This document shows, piece after piece, positions 34,352 to 44,422 of a stretch of DNA of 64,000 nucleotides. Numbering within the stretch: position 1 is the stretch's first letter; every line of letters begins with the position of its first letter. The notes under the pieces were generated by a model. The model was not told where the DNA came from and did no database searches. It worked only from the letters and a program-made list of their open reading frames with translations. Made by a program: the position numbers and the translations under genes. The stretch lies in NCBI RefSeq assembly GCF_026625785.1, contig NZ_CP113063.1, positions 186,001-250,000 of the forward strand, read 5' to 3'. The stretch comes from Gordonia sp. SL306. Lineage in GTDB: Bacteria > Actinomycetota > Actinomycetes > Mycobacteriales > Mycobacteriaceae.

Positions 34352-35508
34352 GTGCAACCGGCGGAAACGACGTCCCGTCGCAGGACGAGCTCGACCAGAT
34401 GAGCAAAGAAGAGCTGGTCAAACTCGGTACCAATCTCGACGGCGTGGAGATCATCCACCGCGCCGAGCGATTCCCGGAGCCGGGTACCGGCGTCGAGAAG
34501 CGCGCCGAGCGCCAGGTCGCCGCCTGGTTCACCCTGGCCGGCATCTCGGCTCTCGCCTGCTTCATCATCTTCATCTGGAATCACTGGGAGTTCGCGCTCC
34601 CCGATTCGGTCGACTACTGGCGCTACACGCTCAACACCCCCCTGCTCGGCGTGACCTTCGGGCTCTCGGTGTTGTCGATCGGCGTCGGCATGGTGCTGTT
34701 CACCAAGAAGTTCATCCCGGCCGAGATCTCGGTGCAGGATCGCCACGACGGCGGCTCCTCCGAGGTCGACAAGAAGACGATCGGCGCCGAGTTCAACGAT
34801 TCGCTGACCACCTCGACGCTCCCGCGCCGCAAGATGATCATCGGGTCGGCCCTGTTCGGCCTCGGCGCTTTCGCCTTCACCGGCCTGGTCGCCGGTCTCG
34901 GCGGAATCATCAAGAACCCGTGGGCACAGGGCGACAAGGCCCCCCTATGGCACACCGGGTGGTCGCCGATCTACAACCCGGCGAACGATCCGAACGAGAC
35001 GGTGTTCCTGCGGCGCGACACCGGTAATCCGTACCAGGTCGCCCTGGTCCGGCCCGAGGATCTCGACTCCGGCGGCATGGAGACCGTGTTCCCTTGGCGT
35101 GTCTCCGATGGCTACGGCGAGACCGAGGAATCCCGCCACAAGCTGGTCGAGGGCCTGCGGTACGTGAGCAATCCGGTCATGCTGATCCGCCTGCGCCCCG
35201 AGGACGCGGCCCGTGCGATCAAGCGCAAGGGCCAGGAGAGCTTCAACTACGGCGACTACTTCGCCTACACCAAGGTCTGCAGCCACCTCGGCTGCCCGAC
35301 CTCGCTCTTCGAGCAGCGGACCAACCGCATCCTCTGCCCCTGCCACCAGTCGCAGTTCGATGCCCTCGAGTACGCGAAGCCGGTCTTCGGTCCGGCCGCG
35401 CGCGCCCTGGCGCAGCTGCCGATCACGGTGAACAATCAGGGATACATGGTCGCCGCAGGCGACTACATCGAACCTGTCGGACCGGCATTCTGGGAGCGTA
35501 GATCATGA
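34348..35508 (+). CDS. qcrA: Cytochrome bc1 complex Rieske iron-sulfur subunit
   Basis: QcrA holds the 2Fe-2S cluster that accepts electrons from menaquinol. The 386-residue protein has the long actinobacterial form. A soluble N-terminus with [23 protein letters not shown] is followed by three membrane helices (about 55-75, 90-112, 168-190). The C-terminal Rieske domain has CSHLGC and CPCHQS supplying the two Cys and two His ligands. Both gene junctions are 4-base ATGA overlaps, so qcrC, qcrA and qcrB are translationally coupled. Confidence 0.96.
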   Translation: MSATGGNDVPSQDELDQMSKEELVKLGTNLDGVEIIHRAERFPEPGTGVEKRAERQVAAWFTLAGISALACFIIFIWNHWEFALPDSVDYWRYTLNTPLLGVTFGLSVLSIGVGMVLFTKKFIPAEISVQDRHDGGSSEVDKKTIGAEFNDSLTTSTLPRRKMIIGSALFGLGAFAFTGLVAGLGGIIKNPWAQGDKAPLWHTGWSPIYNPANDPNETVFLRRDTGNPYQVALVRPEDLDSGGMETVFPWRVSDGYGETEESRHKLVEGLRYVSNPVMLIRLRPEDAARAIKRKGQESFNYGDYFAYTKVCSHLGCPTSLFEQRTNRILCPCHQSQFDALEYAKPVFGPAARALAQLPITVNNQGYMVAAGDYIEPVGPAFWERRS

Positions 35509-37124
35509 CCATCGCCGACCGTCTCGCGACGCAGGCCGAAGAGGTCGACTCGCGCTACCACCTGTCGCCGGGTATCCGTCGTCAGATCAACAAGGTGTTC
35601 CCCACCCACTGGTCGTTTCTGCTGGGTGAGATCGCGCTCTACAGCTTCATCATCCTGCTGATCTCCGGTGTCTACCTCACCCTGTTCTTCGATCCGTCGA
35701 TGCAGGAGGTCGTCTACGACGGCGCGTATCAGCCGCTCAACGGCGTGATGATGACCCGCGCGTACGAGACCACCCTGAACATCTCGTTCGAGGTACGCGG
35801 CGGACTGTTCGTGCGGCAGATCCACCACTGGGCGGCGCTGCTGTTCGCGGCGTCGATCATCGTGCACATGGCCCGCATCTTCTTCACCGGCGCGTTCCGC
35901 CGGCCGCGTGAGGCCAACTGGATCATCGGCTGCCTGCTGCTGATCCTGGCGATGTTCGAGGGCTTCTTCGGATACTCGCTCCCCGACGACCTGCTCTCGG
36001 GTACCGGCGTCCGCGCGGCGATGAGCGGCATCGTCCTCGGCATCCCGTTGGTCGGCACCTGGATACATTGGGCGCTCTTCGGCGGCCAGTTCCCGGGCGA
36101 CATCATCATCCCGCGTCTCTATGTGATGCACGTACTGCTCTTCCCGGGCATCATCCTGGCCCTGATCGGTGCCCACCTGGCACTGGTCTGGTACCAGAAG
36201 CACACCCAGTTCCCCGGCCCGGGACGCACCGAGAAGAACGTCGTCGGCGTGCGCATCCTGCCCGTGTTCGCGGTCAAGTCGGGCGCCTTCTTCGCCATCA
36301 CCACCGGCGTGCTGGCGATGATGGCAGGAATCTTCCAGATCAACCCGGTCTGGGTGCTCGGCCCGTACAACCCGGCACACGTGTCGGCCGGCTCTCAGCC
36401 CGACATCTACATGATGTGGACGGACGGCCTGGCGAGACTCATGCCCGCCTGGGAGTTGTACCTGGGCAATTACACGGTGCCCGCGATCTTCTGGGTGGTC
36501 GTGATCATCACGATCATGTTCGGCCTGATGTTCTCGTATCCGTGGATCGAGAAACGGCTGACCGGCGACGACGCGCATCACAACCTGCTGCAACGTCCGC
36601 GCGACGTCCCGGTGCGCACCGCGATCGGTGCGATGGCGCTCTCGTTCTACATCATCCTGACGCTGTCCTGTATGAACGACATCATCGCGCTCAAGTTCCA
36701 CATCTCGCTCAACGCGACGACGTGGATGGGACGTATCGGGCTGATCGTCGTACCGCCGATCGCGTACTTCATCGCCTATCGCTGGGCACTCGCACTGCAG
36801 CGCAGCGACCGCGAGGTGCTGGCCCACGGCATCGAGACCGGCATCATCAAGCGCCTGCCGCAGGGTGAGTACATCGAGCTGCATCAGCCGCTCGGCCCGG
36901 TCGACGACCACGGCCATCCGATCCCGCTCCCCTACGAGGGCGCGGCGCTCCCGAAACGGATGAACAAACTGGGTTCCGCGGGCGCACCCGGCACCGGATC
37001 GATCCTCCTCGAGGATCCGCCGGAGCAGCAGGCGCGCAACGTGGAGCGCGAGCACGAAACGGAGAAGGCCGAGAAGCAGGCTCTGCGCGAGCTCCAGGCC
37101 AAGGGCGGCGACGCTCTGGAGTGA
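35505..37124 (+). CDS. qcrB: Cytochrome bc1 complex cytochrome b subunit
   Basis: QcrB binds two b-type hemes and oxidises menaquinol; in mycobacteria it is the target of Q203 (telacebec). The 539-residue protein has about nine membrane helices. [12 protein letters not shown] and a second conserved His pair in the helix around [20 protein letters not shown] hold the hemes, and [13 protein letters not shown] lies in the quinol region. The long C-terminal cytoplasmic tail is Glu/Lys-rich. The Rieske gene overlaps by four bases. A 15-bp hairpin 26 bases after the stop probably ends the transcript. Confidence 0.97.
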   Translation: MTIADRLATQAEEVDSRYHLSPGIRRQINKVFPTHWSFLLGEIALYSFIILLISGVYLTLFFDPSMQEVVYDGAYQPLNGVMMTRAYETTLNISFEVRGGLFVRQIHHWAALLFAASIIVHMARIFFTGAFRRPREANWIIGCLLLILAMFEGFFGYSLPDDLLSGTGVRAAMSGIVLGIPLVGTWIHWALFGGQFPGDIIIPRLYVMHVLLFPGIILALIGAHLALVWYQKHTQFPGPGRTEKNVVGVRILPVFAVKSGAFFAITTGVLAMMAGIFQINPVWVLGPYNPAHVSAGSQPDIYMMWTDGLARLMPAWELYLGNYTVPAIFWVVVIITIMFGLMFSYPWIEKRLTGDDAHHNLLQRPRDVPVRTAIGAMALSFYIILTLSCMNDIIALKFHISLNATTWMGRIGLIVVPPIAYFIAYRWALALQRSDREVLAHGIETGIIKRLPQGEYIELHQPLGPVDDHGHPIPLPYEGAALPKRMNKLGSAGAPGTGSILLEDPPEQQARNVEREHETEKAEKQALRELQAKGGDALE

Positions 37125-37150
37125 TCGGCTCAGGCCTCACCGGACCACGG

Positions 37151-37184
37151 ATCGGCCGCCGTCGCTATTGCGACGGCGGCCGAT
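37151..37184 (+). terminator. 15-bp hairpin after qcrB
   Basis: Positions 37151-37165 pair perfectly with 37170-37184 around the loop TATT. It ends the ctaE-qcrCAB unit. There is only a weak T-bias downstream (TCGTCTGT). Confidence 0.75.
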
Positions 37185-37217
37185 TCGTCTGTGCAGGGGC
37201 ACTCGCCCCGACATGAC

Positions 37218-37223
37218 TAGGAT
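37218..37223 (+). promoter_or_regulatory. Leaderless -10 element of the PAP2/lipid kinase gene
   Basis: TAGGAT is followed by seven bases and the ATG at 37231. This supports that start over an in-frame ATG at 37213. Confidence 0.6.
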
Positions 37224-37230
37224 CGAGATG

Positions 37231-38751
37231 ATGAGATCACCTCGACGATCACGACAACCATCCCGATCCCGCTGGGACTCTTCGGGTTTACGACAGATCA
37301 CCCGAGGCCTCGGAAGCCTCGACGCAGAGATCTTCGAGACCGTCGCACGATCGGACTCCCCTGCTCTGGACGCCACGATGCGCCCGCTGTCGCGGGCGGC
37401 CGACCACTCCACACTGTGGTTCGCGATCGCAGGCGGGTTGGCGCTGAGCGGCCGCCCGACCGCTCAGCGTGCGGCCGCCCGCGGTGTCGCCACACTCGCG
37501 GTCACCAGCCTGGTCACCAATCAGGTCGCCAAGCGGATCCGCAACCGGCCGCGGCCGACACCGACCACTGTCCCCCTCCAGCGGCGCGGCCATCGGTTAC
37601 CCACCTCGAACTCGCTGCCGTCCGGCCACTCCGCGAGTGCAGCCGCGTTCGCACTCGGGACAGGCATCGAGAACGGTCCCACGGGCCTCGTACTCGGCGG
37701 CCTCGCCGGCCTGGTGGGACTGTCGCGGGTGGCCACGGGTGCCCACTACCCCGGCGACGTCCTGGCCGGATTCGGAATCGGTGCATCCATCGCGGTCATC
37801 GGCGCCCGCCTCGTCCCACCCATCACCGAGCACAGCGTCGCCGTACCGCCCGCCAGTCGTGACCTCGCTTCCCCACGGCCTCGCGGTGGTGGTGTGGTGG
37901 CGGTGGTGAACCCGTCGTCGGGATCGGGTGACGGTCGGCGGGTCATCGACACGATACGCACCGAGCTCCCCGACGCGGAGATCGTCGAACTCGGCCCCGA
38001 CGACGACGTCGAGGCCCTGCTCCATGACGCTGCCGGTCGCGCAGAGGTCCTCGCCGTCGGCGGGGGTGACGGTACCGTGGCCGCTGCCGCACGGGTCGCC
38101 CTGGACACCGGGTTGCCCCTCGCCGTCTTCCCGGGTGGCACCTACAACCACTTCGCCAAGGACCTCGGCGTCACGACGGTCGCGGACACCGTCGCTTCGC
38201 TCGCGGCGGGCGACGTCATGCGGGTCGATGTGGCACTGCTCAACGACGACCACGTCATCCTGAACACCGCTAGCATCGGGGCGTATCCGCATTTCGTGCG
38301 CACCCGCAGTCGACTGCAACACCGGTGGAGTCGCCCGTTCGCGACGGCAGTCGCCCTCACGGCGACATTGCGGCGGACACGTCCGGTGCGGATCCGCGTC
38401 GACGGCACGGTGATCGAGACGTCACTGTTCTTGCTGGGCAACTCGCTGTATCAGCCGTCCGGCTTCGCACCGTCGCGGCGGGTACGGCTCGACGACGGCC
38501 TTCTCGACGTCCGCATCCTCGAGGTCGGGCATCGATTCGCGGGCATCCGACTTCTCGGGTCGCTGGTGGCCGGCCGACTCGAGCGCTCCCCGCTCTTCCA
38601 CGAGATGCAGGTGCCCGAGTTCTCGTTCTCAGCGGTTGACGGCCCGGTCGTCGTCGCCCACGACGGCGAGGTCGGTGAGTCGTACCAGGACGCCACCTTC
38701 CGGGTCGCGTACCGCGCCCTGCCCGTCTACGCTCCGCACCGACGCGACTGA
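37231..38751 (+). CDS. PAP2-family phosphatase fused to a diacylglycerol-kinase-like domain
   Basis: The 506-residue protein joins two opposing lipid activities. The N-terminal PAP2 part (about 50-205) has KRIRNRPRP, SLPSGHSASAAAF and SRVATGAHYPGDVLAG, the three phosphatase motifs, in a hydrophobic domain. The C-terminal part (about 215-500) is a DAGK_cat/YegS-like lipid kinase with VVNPSSGSGDG, VGGGDGTVAAAA and FPGGTYNHFAKDLG. Such fusions occur in actinobacteria; they might recycle polyprenyl or diacylglycerol phosphates, which is inference. It lies between the qcr genes and ctaF-ctaC and has its own leaderless promoter. Confidence 0.92.
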   Translation: MRSPRRSRQPSRSRWDSSGLRQITRGLGSLDAEIFETVARSDSPALDATMRPLSRAADHSTLWFAIAGGLALSGRPTAQRAAARGVATLAVTSLVTNQVAKRIRNRPRPTPTTVPLQRRGHRLPTSNSLPSGHSASAAAFALGTGIENGPTGLVLGGLAGLVGLSRVATGAHYPGDVLAGFGIGASIAVIGARLVPPITEHSVAVPPASRDLASPRPRGGGVVAVVNPSSGSGDGRRVIDTIRTELPDAEIVELGPDDDVEALLHDAAGRAEVLAVGGGDGTVAAAARVALDTGLPLAVFPGGTYNHFAKDLGVTTVADTVASLAAGDVMRVDVALLNDDHVILNTASIGAYPHFVRTRSRLQHRWSRPFATAVALTATLRRTRPVRIRVDGTVIETSLFLLGNSLYQPSGFAPSRRVRLDDGLLDVRILEVGHRFAGIRLLGSLVAGRLERSPLFHEMQVPEFSFSAVDGPVVVAHDGEVGESYQDATFRVAYRALPVYAPHRRD

Positions 38752-38803
38752 CTCACCGAAGGGAATCGGTCCACAGAACGGCACCGGAGCCCACCACAGC
38801 AAT

Positions 38804-38837
38804 CGGCCACATCCCCCCGTCGTGGAGGATGTGGCCG
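38804..38837. terminator. Bidirectional terminator between the lipid kinase gene and ctaF
   Basis: An 11-bp perfect stem (38804-38814 with 38827-38837) lies in the convergent gap. On the plus strand it is followed by TTTGCTC. Confidence 0.7.
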
Positions 38838-38857
38838 TTTGCTCACGAGCAGTGGTG

Positions 38858-39274
38858 TCAGTGCTTCTCGGGACCGACGTGGTACTCGAACACGAGACCG
38901 GCAGCGGTGCCGATGATCACGACCGCAGCGAAGATGGCGAACCAGAAGTTGCCCGTCGCGAATCCGATGGCGAACATCGCGGCGCCGGACGCAAGCAGGA
39001 TCGGCCACCAGGAGTGCGGGCTGAAGAATCCGAGTTCTCCTGCACCGTCCTCGATTTCGGCATCCTCATAGTCCTCGGGACGGATCTCGACGCGGCGCGC
39101 GACGAACCTGAAGTACGTCCCGGCGATCAGGGTCAGACCACCGGTGAAGAACATCGCGGTCACACCGGCCCACTCCACGCCCTTGCTGGAGAAGGCCGTG
39201 CAGATCGTGTAGGCAATACCGGCGATGAAGAAGAATCCGGTCAGCAGTTCGAAGATCCTGGCTTCGATTTTCAT
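38858..39274 (-). CDS. ctaF: Cytochrome c oxidase subunit IV (actinobacterial CtaF)
   Basis: CtaF is a small accessory subunit of the aa3 oxidase. The 138-residue protein has four hydrophobic helices and the family opening MKIEARIFELLTGFFFIAG. A charged loop (RRVEIRPEDYEDAEIEDG, about 60-77) is followed by FFSPHSWWPILL. Its start overlaps the ctaC stop by four bases, so ctaC and ctaF are coupled. It matches Rv2199c. Confidence 0.96.
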   Translation of the reverse strand: MKIEARIFELLTGFFFIAGIAYTICTAFSSKGVEWAGVTAMFFTGGLTLIAGTYFRFVARRVEIRPEDYEDAEIEDGAGELGFFSPHSWWPILLASGAAMFAIGFATGNFWFAIFAAVVIIGTAAGLVFEYHVGPEKH

Positions 39275-40404
39275 CCGTTGGCTCCCACTGTGCAGCCCTG
39301 CAGGGACGTGTTGGAGGCGTCACCGAGCTCCTTCGGGGTGTCCCCGTTGGTCGCGCGACGCGTGTTGAACGGAACGGTCGTGACCGACTTGGGCACCTCG
39401 CAGATCGACTCGAGGGCCTGAGCGTTGGTCGCGGTCGGATTCTGCTCGCGGTAGCGGATGTAGGAGTCGAACTTCTGCGGACTGACCGCGCGGACCTCGA
39501 AGTTCATCATCGAGTGATAGGTACCGCACATCTCCGCGCAACGACCCACGAACGCGCCGGTGCGATCGATGCTCTGGATCTGGAAGACGCTGTCGCTGTG
39601 GTTCTGCTTGGGGAACGGCATGACGTCCCGTTTGAACAGGAACTCCGGCACCCAGAACGAGTGGATGACGTCGGCCGATGCGATCTCGAACTCGATGCGC
39701 TTGCCTGTCGGCAGGACCAGGATCGGGATCTCCGTCGACGAACCGACGGTCTCGATCTTGTTGAACTTCAGGTAGTCGCGGATGTCGTCGTCGCGACCAC
39801 CCGCCGGTCCCTGGATCGGATGCTCTTCACCGTGCTCGGTCCGCACGTTGCGGGTCTGCAGTTCGAAGGGGCTAGCCGCGCGTTCGAAACCGTTGTACGT
39901 GTTGCCGTCGGTGAAGGTGACGTCGCGATAGCCGAACTTCCAGTTCCACTGGAACGCCGTCACATCGACGATGACCTTGGGATCGGAAGTCTTCTTCTCG
40001 ACATCGTTCTGGACGACGACGGTGAAGTAGAACAGCACCGCGATGATGACGAACGGAACGGCCGTGTAGCCGAGCTCGAGCGGCACGTTGTAGGCCGTCT
40101 GACGGGGGAACTCGTCCTTGCCGGCCTTGTGCCGGTGGAAGGTGATGGTCCAGAAGATCAGGCCCCAGACGATGATGCCCATGACGAGCGCGGCGATGAC
40201 CGACCAGGTCCACAGATCGCCCATCTTCTTGGCCTCGGGGGTGATACCCGCCGGCCATCCGAATCGCATCGCGGTTCGGGCATCACAGCCCGACATGAGC
40301 AGCGCACCGATACCGAGTGCGACGACTGCCCCGATCTGCTTGATCGTTCGCGATGCGGATCGGGCTTGTTTCGCCCGCGGCCGTCCACCGTGTGCCAATT
40401 TCAC
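39271..40404 (-). CDS. ctaC: Cytochrome c oxidase subunit II
   Basis: CtaC holds the CuA centre that receives electrons for the aa3 oxidase. The 377-residue protein has a signal/lipobox LLMSGC (Cys40), two membrane helices (about 65-90 and 112-135) and a soluble cupredoxin domain. The CuA ligands lie in HSFWVPEFLF and the CAEMCGTYHSMM motif. TAFQWNWKFGY is the aromatic electron-entry stretch. The GTG used here has GGAAGG only one base upstream, which is poor spacing; an ATG 18 codons earlier (40458) is the alternative. An insertion-like acidic loop (GEEHPIQGPAGGRDDDI) is typical of the group. Confidence 0.95.
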   Translation of the reverse strand: MKLAHGGRPRAKQARSASRTIKQIGAVVALGIGALLMSGCDARTAMRFGWPAGITPEAKKMGDLWTWSVIAALVMGIIVWGLIFWTITFHRHKAGKDEFPRQTAYNVPLELGYTAVPFVIIAVLFYFTVVVQNDVEKKTSDPKVIVDVTAFQWNWKFGYRDVTFTDGNTYNGFERAASPFELQTRNVRTEHGEEHPIQGPAGGRDDDIRDYLKFNKIETVGSSTEIPILVLPTGKRIEFEIASADVIHSFWVPEFLFKRDVMPFPKQNHSDSVFQIQSIDRTGAFVGRCAEMCGTYHSMMNFEVRAVSPQKFDSYIRYREQNPTATNAQALESICEVPKSVTTVPFNTRRATNGDTPKELGDASNTSLQGCTVGANG

Positions 40405-40684
40405 GCCTTCCCGCTCGCTCGGTTCCGGCACATCGTGCCGCCCGAGTTGCCATGCCACATGACCCGCACAGGGCTGCCCTCGCCTGCACCGGGAGTGGTC
40501 ACACCCAGCACTACAGCGATTCTCGCACCTAGTACTACGCAGCGTAGACCAACACGGCGAACCTTTCGTGATTGGGGTTTACCTTCGTGCGTCGAGACCG
40601 CCCGCGCGCGTTGTCATCACCGGTTCTCAGGCATACTCGACGCGTCGGGAGCACGTGTAGTCGTCGATAAGTGAGGCCTTTCTG
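40405..40684. other. Divergent intergenic region ctaC / asnB
   Basis: The 280-bp region has one clear motif, a 13-bp palindrome CTACGC-A-GCGTAG at 40534-40546, roughly midway. A regulatory site is possible. I could not place confident -10 elements for either gene. Confidence 0.35.
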
Positions 40685-42610
40685 GTGTGTGGTTTGCTCG
40701 GTCTGTTGACCTCGGACGGATCGGCGGCCGACGCCGTCGACCTGGTGTCCACCGCATCCCACTGCATGCGCCATCGCGGCCCCGACGAGCCGGGTACCTG
40801 GCACGACGACGATCTGGTGTTGGGGTTCAACCGGCTGTCGATCATCGACATCGAGCACTCGCACCAGCCGCTGCGGTGGGGTCCCCCGGAACAGCCGGAT
40901 CGGTACGCGATGGTGTTCAACGGCGAGATCTACAACTACCTGGAGATCCGCGAGGAGTTGCGACGGGACTCCGACGCCCGCTTCGCCACCGAGGGCGACG
41001 GCGAGGCCATCGTCGCGGCATTCCACCACTGGGGGCCCGACTCGGTGCGCCGGTTGCGCGGGATGTTCGCGTTCGCCATCTGGGACACCGTCGAGAAGTC
41101 GTTGTTCCTGGCCCGCGACCCCTTCGGTATCAAGCCGATGTTCATCGCGACCGGACCGGGCGGCACCGCCTTCGGCAGTGAGAAGAAGAGCCTTCTCGAG
41201 CTGATCGGCCGGATCGGCCTCGGTGACGAACTCGACCCTCGCGCCATCGAGCACTACACGGTGCTGCAGTACGTTCCCGAGCCGGAGACCCTGCACGCCG
41301 CGATCCGCCGGTTGGAGTCCGGCTGCCACGCGACCCTGCGTGCCGGACAGGCCCCGCAGGTGCAGCGCTATTTCACACCCCGGTTCGGAGTGCGCCCGGT
41401 CACCGACGCCACCCGCCAGAAACGCTACGACGAGATCGCCGACGTGTTATCGGACTCCGTGGCCAAGCACATGCGTGCCGATGTCACGGTCGGATCGTTC
41501 CTGTCCGGCGGCATCGACTCGACGGCGATCGCCGCGCTGGCCATCCGGCACAATCCCGACCTCATCACCTTCACCACGGGCTTCGAGCGGCAGGGATATT
41601 CCGAGGTCGACGTCGCCGTCGAGTCGGCCGAGGCGATCGGCGCGCGGCACATCGTCAAGTTGGTGAGCCCGCGCGAGTTCATCGACGCGATCCCGGAGAT
41701 CGTCTGGTACCTGGACGATCCGGTGGCCGATCCGGCGCTGGTCCCGCTCTACTTCGTGGCGGCCGAGGCCCGCAAGCACGTGAAGGTGGTGCTCTCCGGC
41801 GAGGGCGCCGACGAGCTGTTCGGTGGATACACCATCTACAAGGAGCCGCTGTCGCTTGGCGCCTTCGACCGGTTGCCGACCGCGTTGCGCCGCATCGCGG
41901 GACGGGTCTCCGACCGCATCCCCGAGGGCACGCGCGGCAAGAGCCTGCTGCATCGGGGGTCGTTGACGCTCGAGGAGCGCTACTACGGCAACGCGCGGAG
42001 CTTCGACGATGCGCGGTTGCGTGCCGTGCTGCGCGATTACCGGCCGGAGTGGACGCACACCGACGTCACCGCGCCGATTTATGCGATGTCCGAGGAGTTG
42101 GACCCCGTCGCCAGGATGCAGCACATCGACCTGTTCACCTGGCTGCGCGGCGACATCCTGGTCAAGGCCGACAAGATGACGATGGCCAACTCACTGGAAC
42201 TACGCGTCCCGTTCCTCGACCCCGAGGTCTTCCGGATCGCGGAGACACTGCCGTTCGACGAGAAGATCTCGCATGGCACCACGAAGTATGCGCTGCGTCA
42301 GGCCCTCGAACAGATCGTCCCGGCCCACGTCCTGCACCGCAAGAAGCTCGGCTTCCCGGTTCCGATCCGACTTTGGCTGGCCGGCACCGAGATGTACGAC
42401 TGGGCGCACGAGACGATCGAGCACTCACAGACCGATCACATCCTGAACAAGGAAGCGGTCGTCGCGATGCTCAACGAACACCGCGACGGTGTCGTCGACA
42501 ACAGCCGACGACTGTGGACGCTGCTGATGTTCATGGTGTGGCACGGGATCTTCGTCGAGAAGTCGATCGTGCCCGCCATCACCGACCACCACTACCCCGT
42601 CCGGCTGTAG
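40685..42610 (+). CDS. asnB: Asparagine synthetase (glutamine-hydrolysing)
   Basis: AsnB amidates aspartate using glutamine and ATP. The 641-residue protein starts with the processed class II amidotransferase nucleophile Cys2 (MCGLLG), followed by RHRGPDEPGTW and FNGEIYNY. The synthetase P-loop SGGIDS lies at 274-279 and LSGEGADELFGGY near 363. The position matches Rv2201. In mycolic-acid bacteria AsnB-type genes near this locus have also been proposed to amidate peptidoglycan (the LtsA group), so the true acceptor could be diaminopimelate in lipid II. The length and sequence around GRVSDRIPEGTRGK fit that subgroup. Confidence 0.93.
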   Translation: MCGLLGLLTSDGSAADAVDLVSTASHCMRHRGPDEPGTWHDDDLVLGFNRLSIIDIEHSHQPLRWGPPEQPDRYAMVFNGEIYNYLEIREELRRDSDARFATEGDGEAIVAAFHHWGPDSVRRLRGMFAFAIWDTVEKSLFLARDPFGIKPMFIATGPGGTAFGSEKKSLLELIGRIGLGDELDPRAIEHYTVLQYVPEPETLHAAIRRLESGCHATLRAGQAPQVQRYFTPRFGVRPVTDATRQKRYDEIADVLSDSVAKHMRADVTVGSFLSGGIDSTAIAALAIRHNPDLITFTTGFERQGYSEVDVAVESAEAIGARHIVKLVSPREFIDAIPEIVWYLDDPVADPALVPLYFVAAEARKHVKVVLSGEGADELFGGYTIYKEPLSLGAFDRLPTALRRIAGRVSDRIPEGTRGKSLLHRGSLTLEERYYGNARSFDDARLRAVLRDYRPEWTHTDVTAPIYAMSEELDPVARMQHIDLFTWLRGDILVKADKMTMANSLELRVPFLDPEVFRIAETLPFDEKISHGTTKYALRQALEQIVPAHVLHRKKLGFPVPIRLWLAGTEMYDWAHETIEHSQTDHILNKEAVVAMLNEHRDGVVDNSRRLWTLLMFMVWHGIFVEKSIVPAITDHHYPVRL

Positions 42611-42650
42611 CCACCCCCGCACCCAGCCGCCGATCGCCACCAGCACGGCG

Positions 42651-42755
42651 GCCGAGAGCAACGCAGAATTCGCCGAGAGCAACCAGCCGTCGGCCGATCC
42701 GGTCGACATCGACAATTTTCTGGTTGCTCTCGGCGAATTCTGGGTTGCTCTCGGC
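42651..42755. repeat. 36-bp inverted repeat with internal direct repeats
   Basis: The arms 42651-42686 and 42720-42755 are reverse complements with a single mismatch (35 of 36), around a 33-base spacer. Each arm contains GCCGAGAGCAAC twice (second copy ending in AACCAG) separated by CAGAATTC, so the 12-mer occurs four times. It lies between the converging asnB and adoK stops and could act as a terminator. The composite symmetry suggests a dispersed palindromic repeat family. No flanking target-site duplication is visible. Confidence 0.9.
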
Positions 42756-42811
42756 ACGAAAGGCCGCACGGCCCGAAGGCCGGGCGACGCGTAGCCGCAG
42801 GCGTCGTGGAC

Positions 42812-43831
<1,020 letters not shown>

Positions 43832-43850
43832 TCAGGTCGCCGAGACGACA

Positions 43851-43883
43851 CTGACCGCACCCCCGGGTCGGGGATGCGGTCAG
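43851..43883 (-). terminator. Hairpin downstream of the broken erpA
   Basis: A 9-bp perfect stem (43851-43859 with 43875-43883), extendable by several GC pairs, begins 20 bases past the erpA stop. No T-run follows. Confidence 0.55.
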
Positions 43884-43902
43884 AATCGAAAGGAGTCTGG
43901 AC

Positions 43903-44270
43903 TCAGTTGAAAGAGTCGCCGCAGGCACAGCTGCCGGTGGCGTTCGGGTTGTCGATGGTGAAACCCTGCTTCTCGATCGTGTCCACGAAGTCGATGGTCG
44001 CGCCGCCGACGTAAGGTGCGCTCATACGGTCCACTGCGAGCGTGACGCCGCCGAAATCGTCGGTGAGGTCACCGTCGAGGCTAGGCTACGATCGTCGAAG
44101 AACAGCTGGTAACGCAGGCCCGCGCAACCGCCGGGCTGAACAGCGATCCGCAGTGACAGGTCGTCGCGGCCCTCCTGGTCGAGCAGCGCCTTCGCTTTGG
44201 TGGCAGCCGCGTCGGACAGAATGACACCGGTCGTGGTGGTGGCGGGTCCGGATTCGTTCTGAACGGTCAT
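43903..44270 (-). pseudogene. erpA: Iron-sulfur cluster insertion protein ErpA, frameshifted by a 5-bp duplication
   Basis: ErpA/HesB-type proteins carry Fe-S clusters to targets on three cysteines. From the ATG (AGGAG site upstream) the frame encodes a normal N-terminus with VQPGGCAGLRYQLFFDDRSL. AGCCT is then present twice in tandem (44079-44088), shifting the frame, and a stop follows at 44022-44024 after 82 residues. Removing one AGCCT restores a 120-residue protein: DGDLTDDFGGVTLAVDRMS, then FVDTIEKQGFTIDNPNATG and the C-terminal GSCACGDSFN with the other two ligands. The product as written lacks both. The Rv2204c counterpart is considered important for growth, so this may be a real mutation or a sequence error. 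Confidence 0.9.
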
Positions 44271-44422
44271 CGATGCTCCTGTGTGTCTCGGGTCGGGATC
44301 TCCTCGGGCGGCCGTGTCCACAGACCGGCGGCACGCCGATTCGGCCACGTGCTCACCACAACGGTACCCCGTCCCCGTCTATTCCTGCCGATCCGCGCAC
44401 ACACACCCGACACCTCGCGCGA

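Noticed and set aside
42651..42755. Insertion sequence or MITE with target-site duplication
   Set aside because: No transposase and no matching flanking direct repeats; kept only as a palindromic repeat.
44022..44100. Programmed ribosomal frameshift in erpA
   Set aside because: A -1 shift would restore the frame, but no slippery heptamer or downstream structure is seen, and the exact AGCCT duplication explains the break simply.
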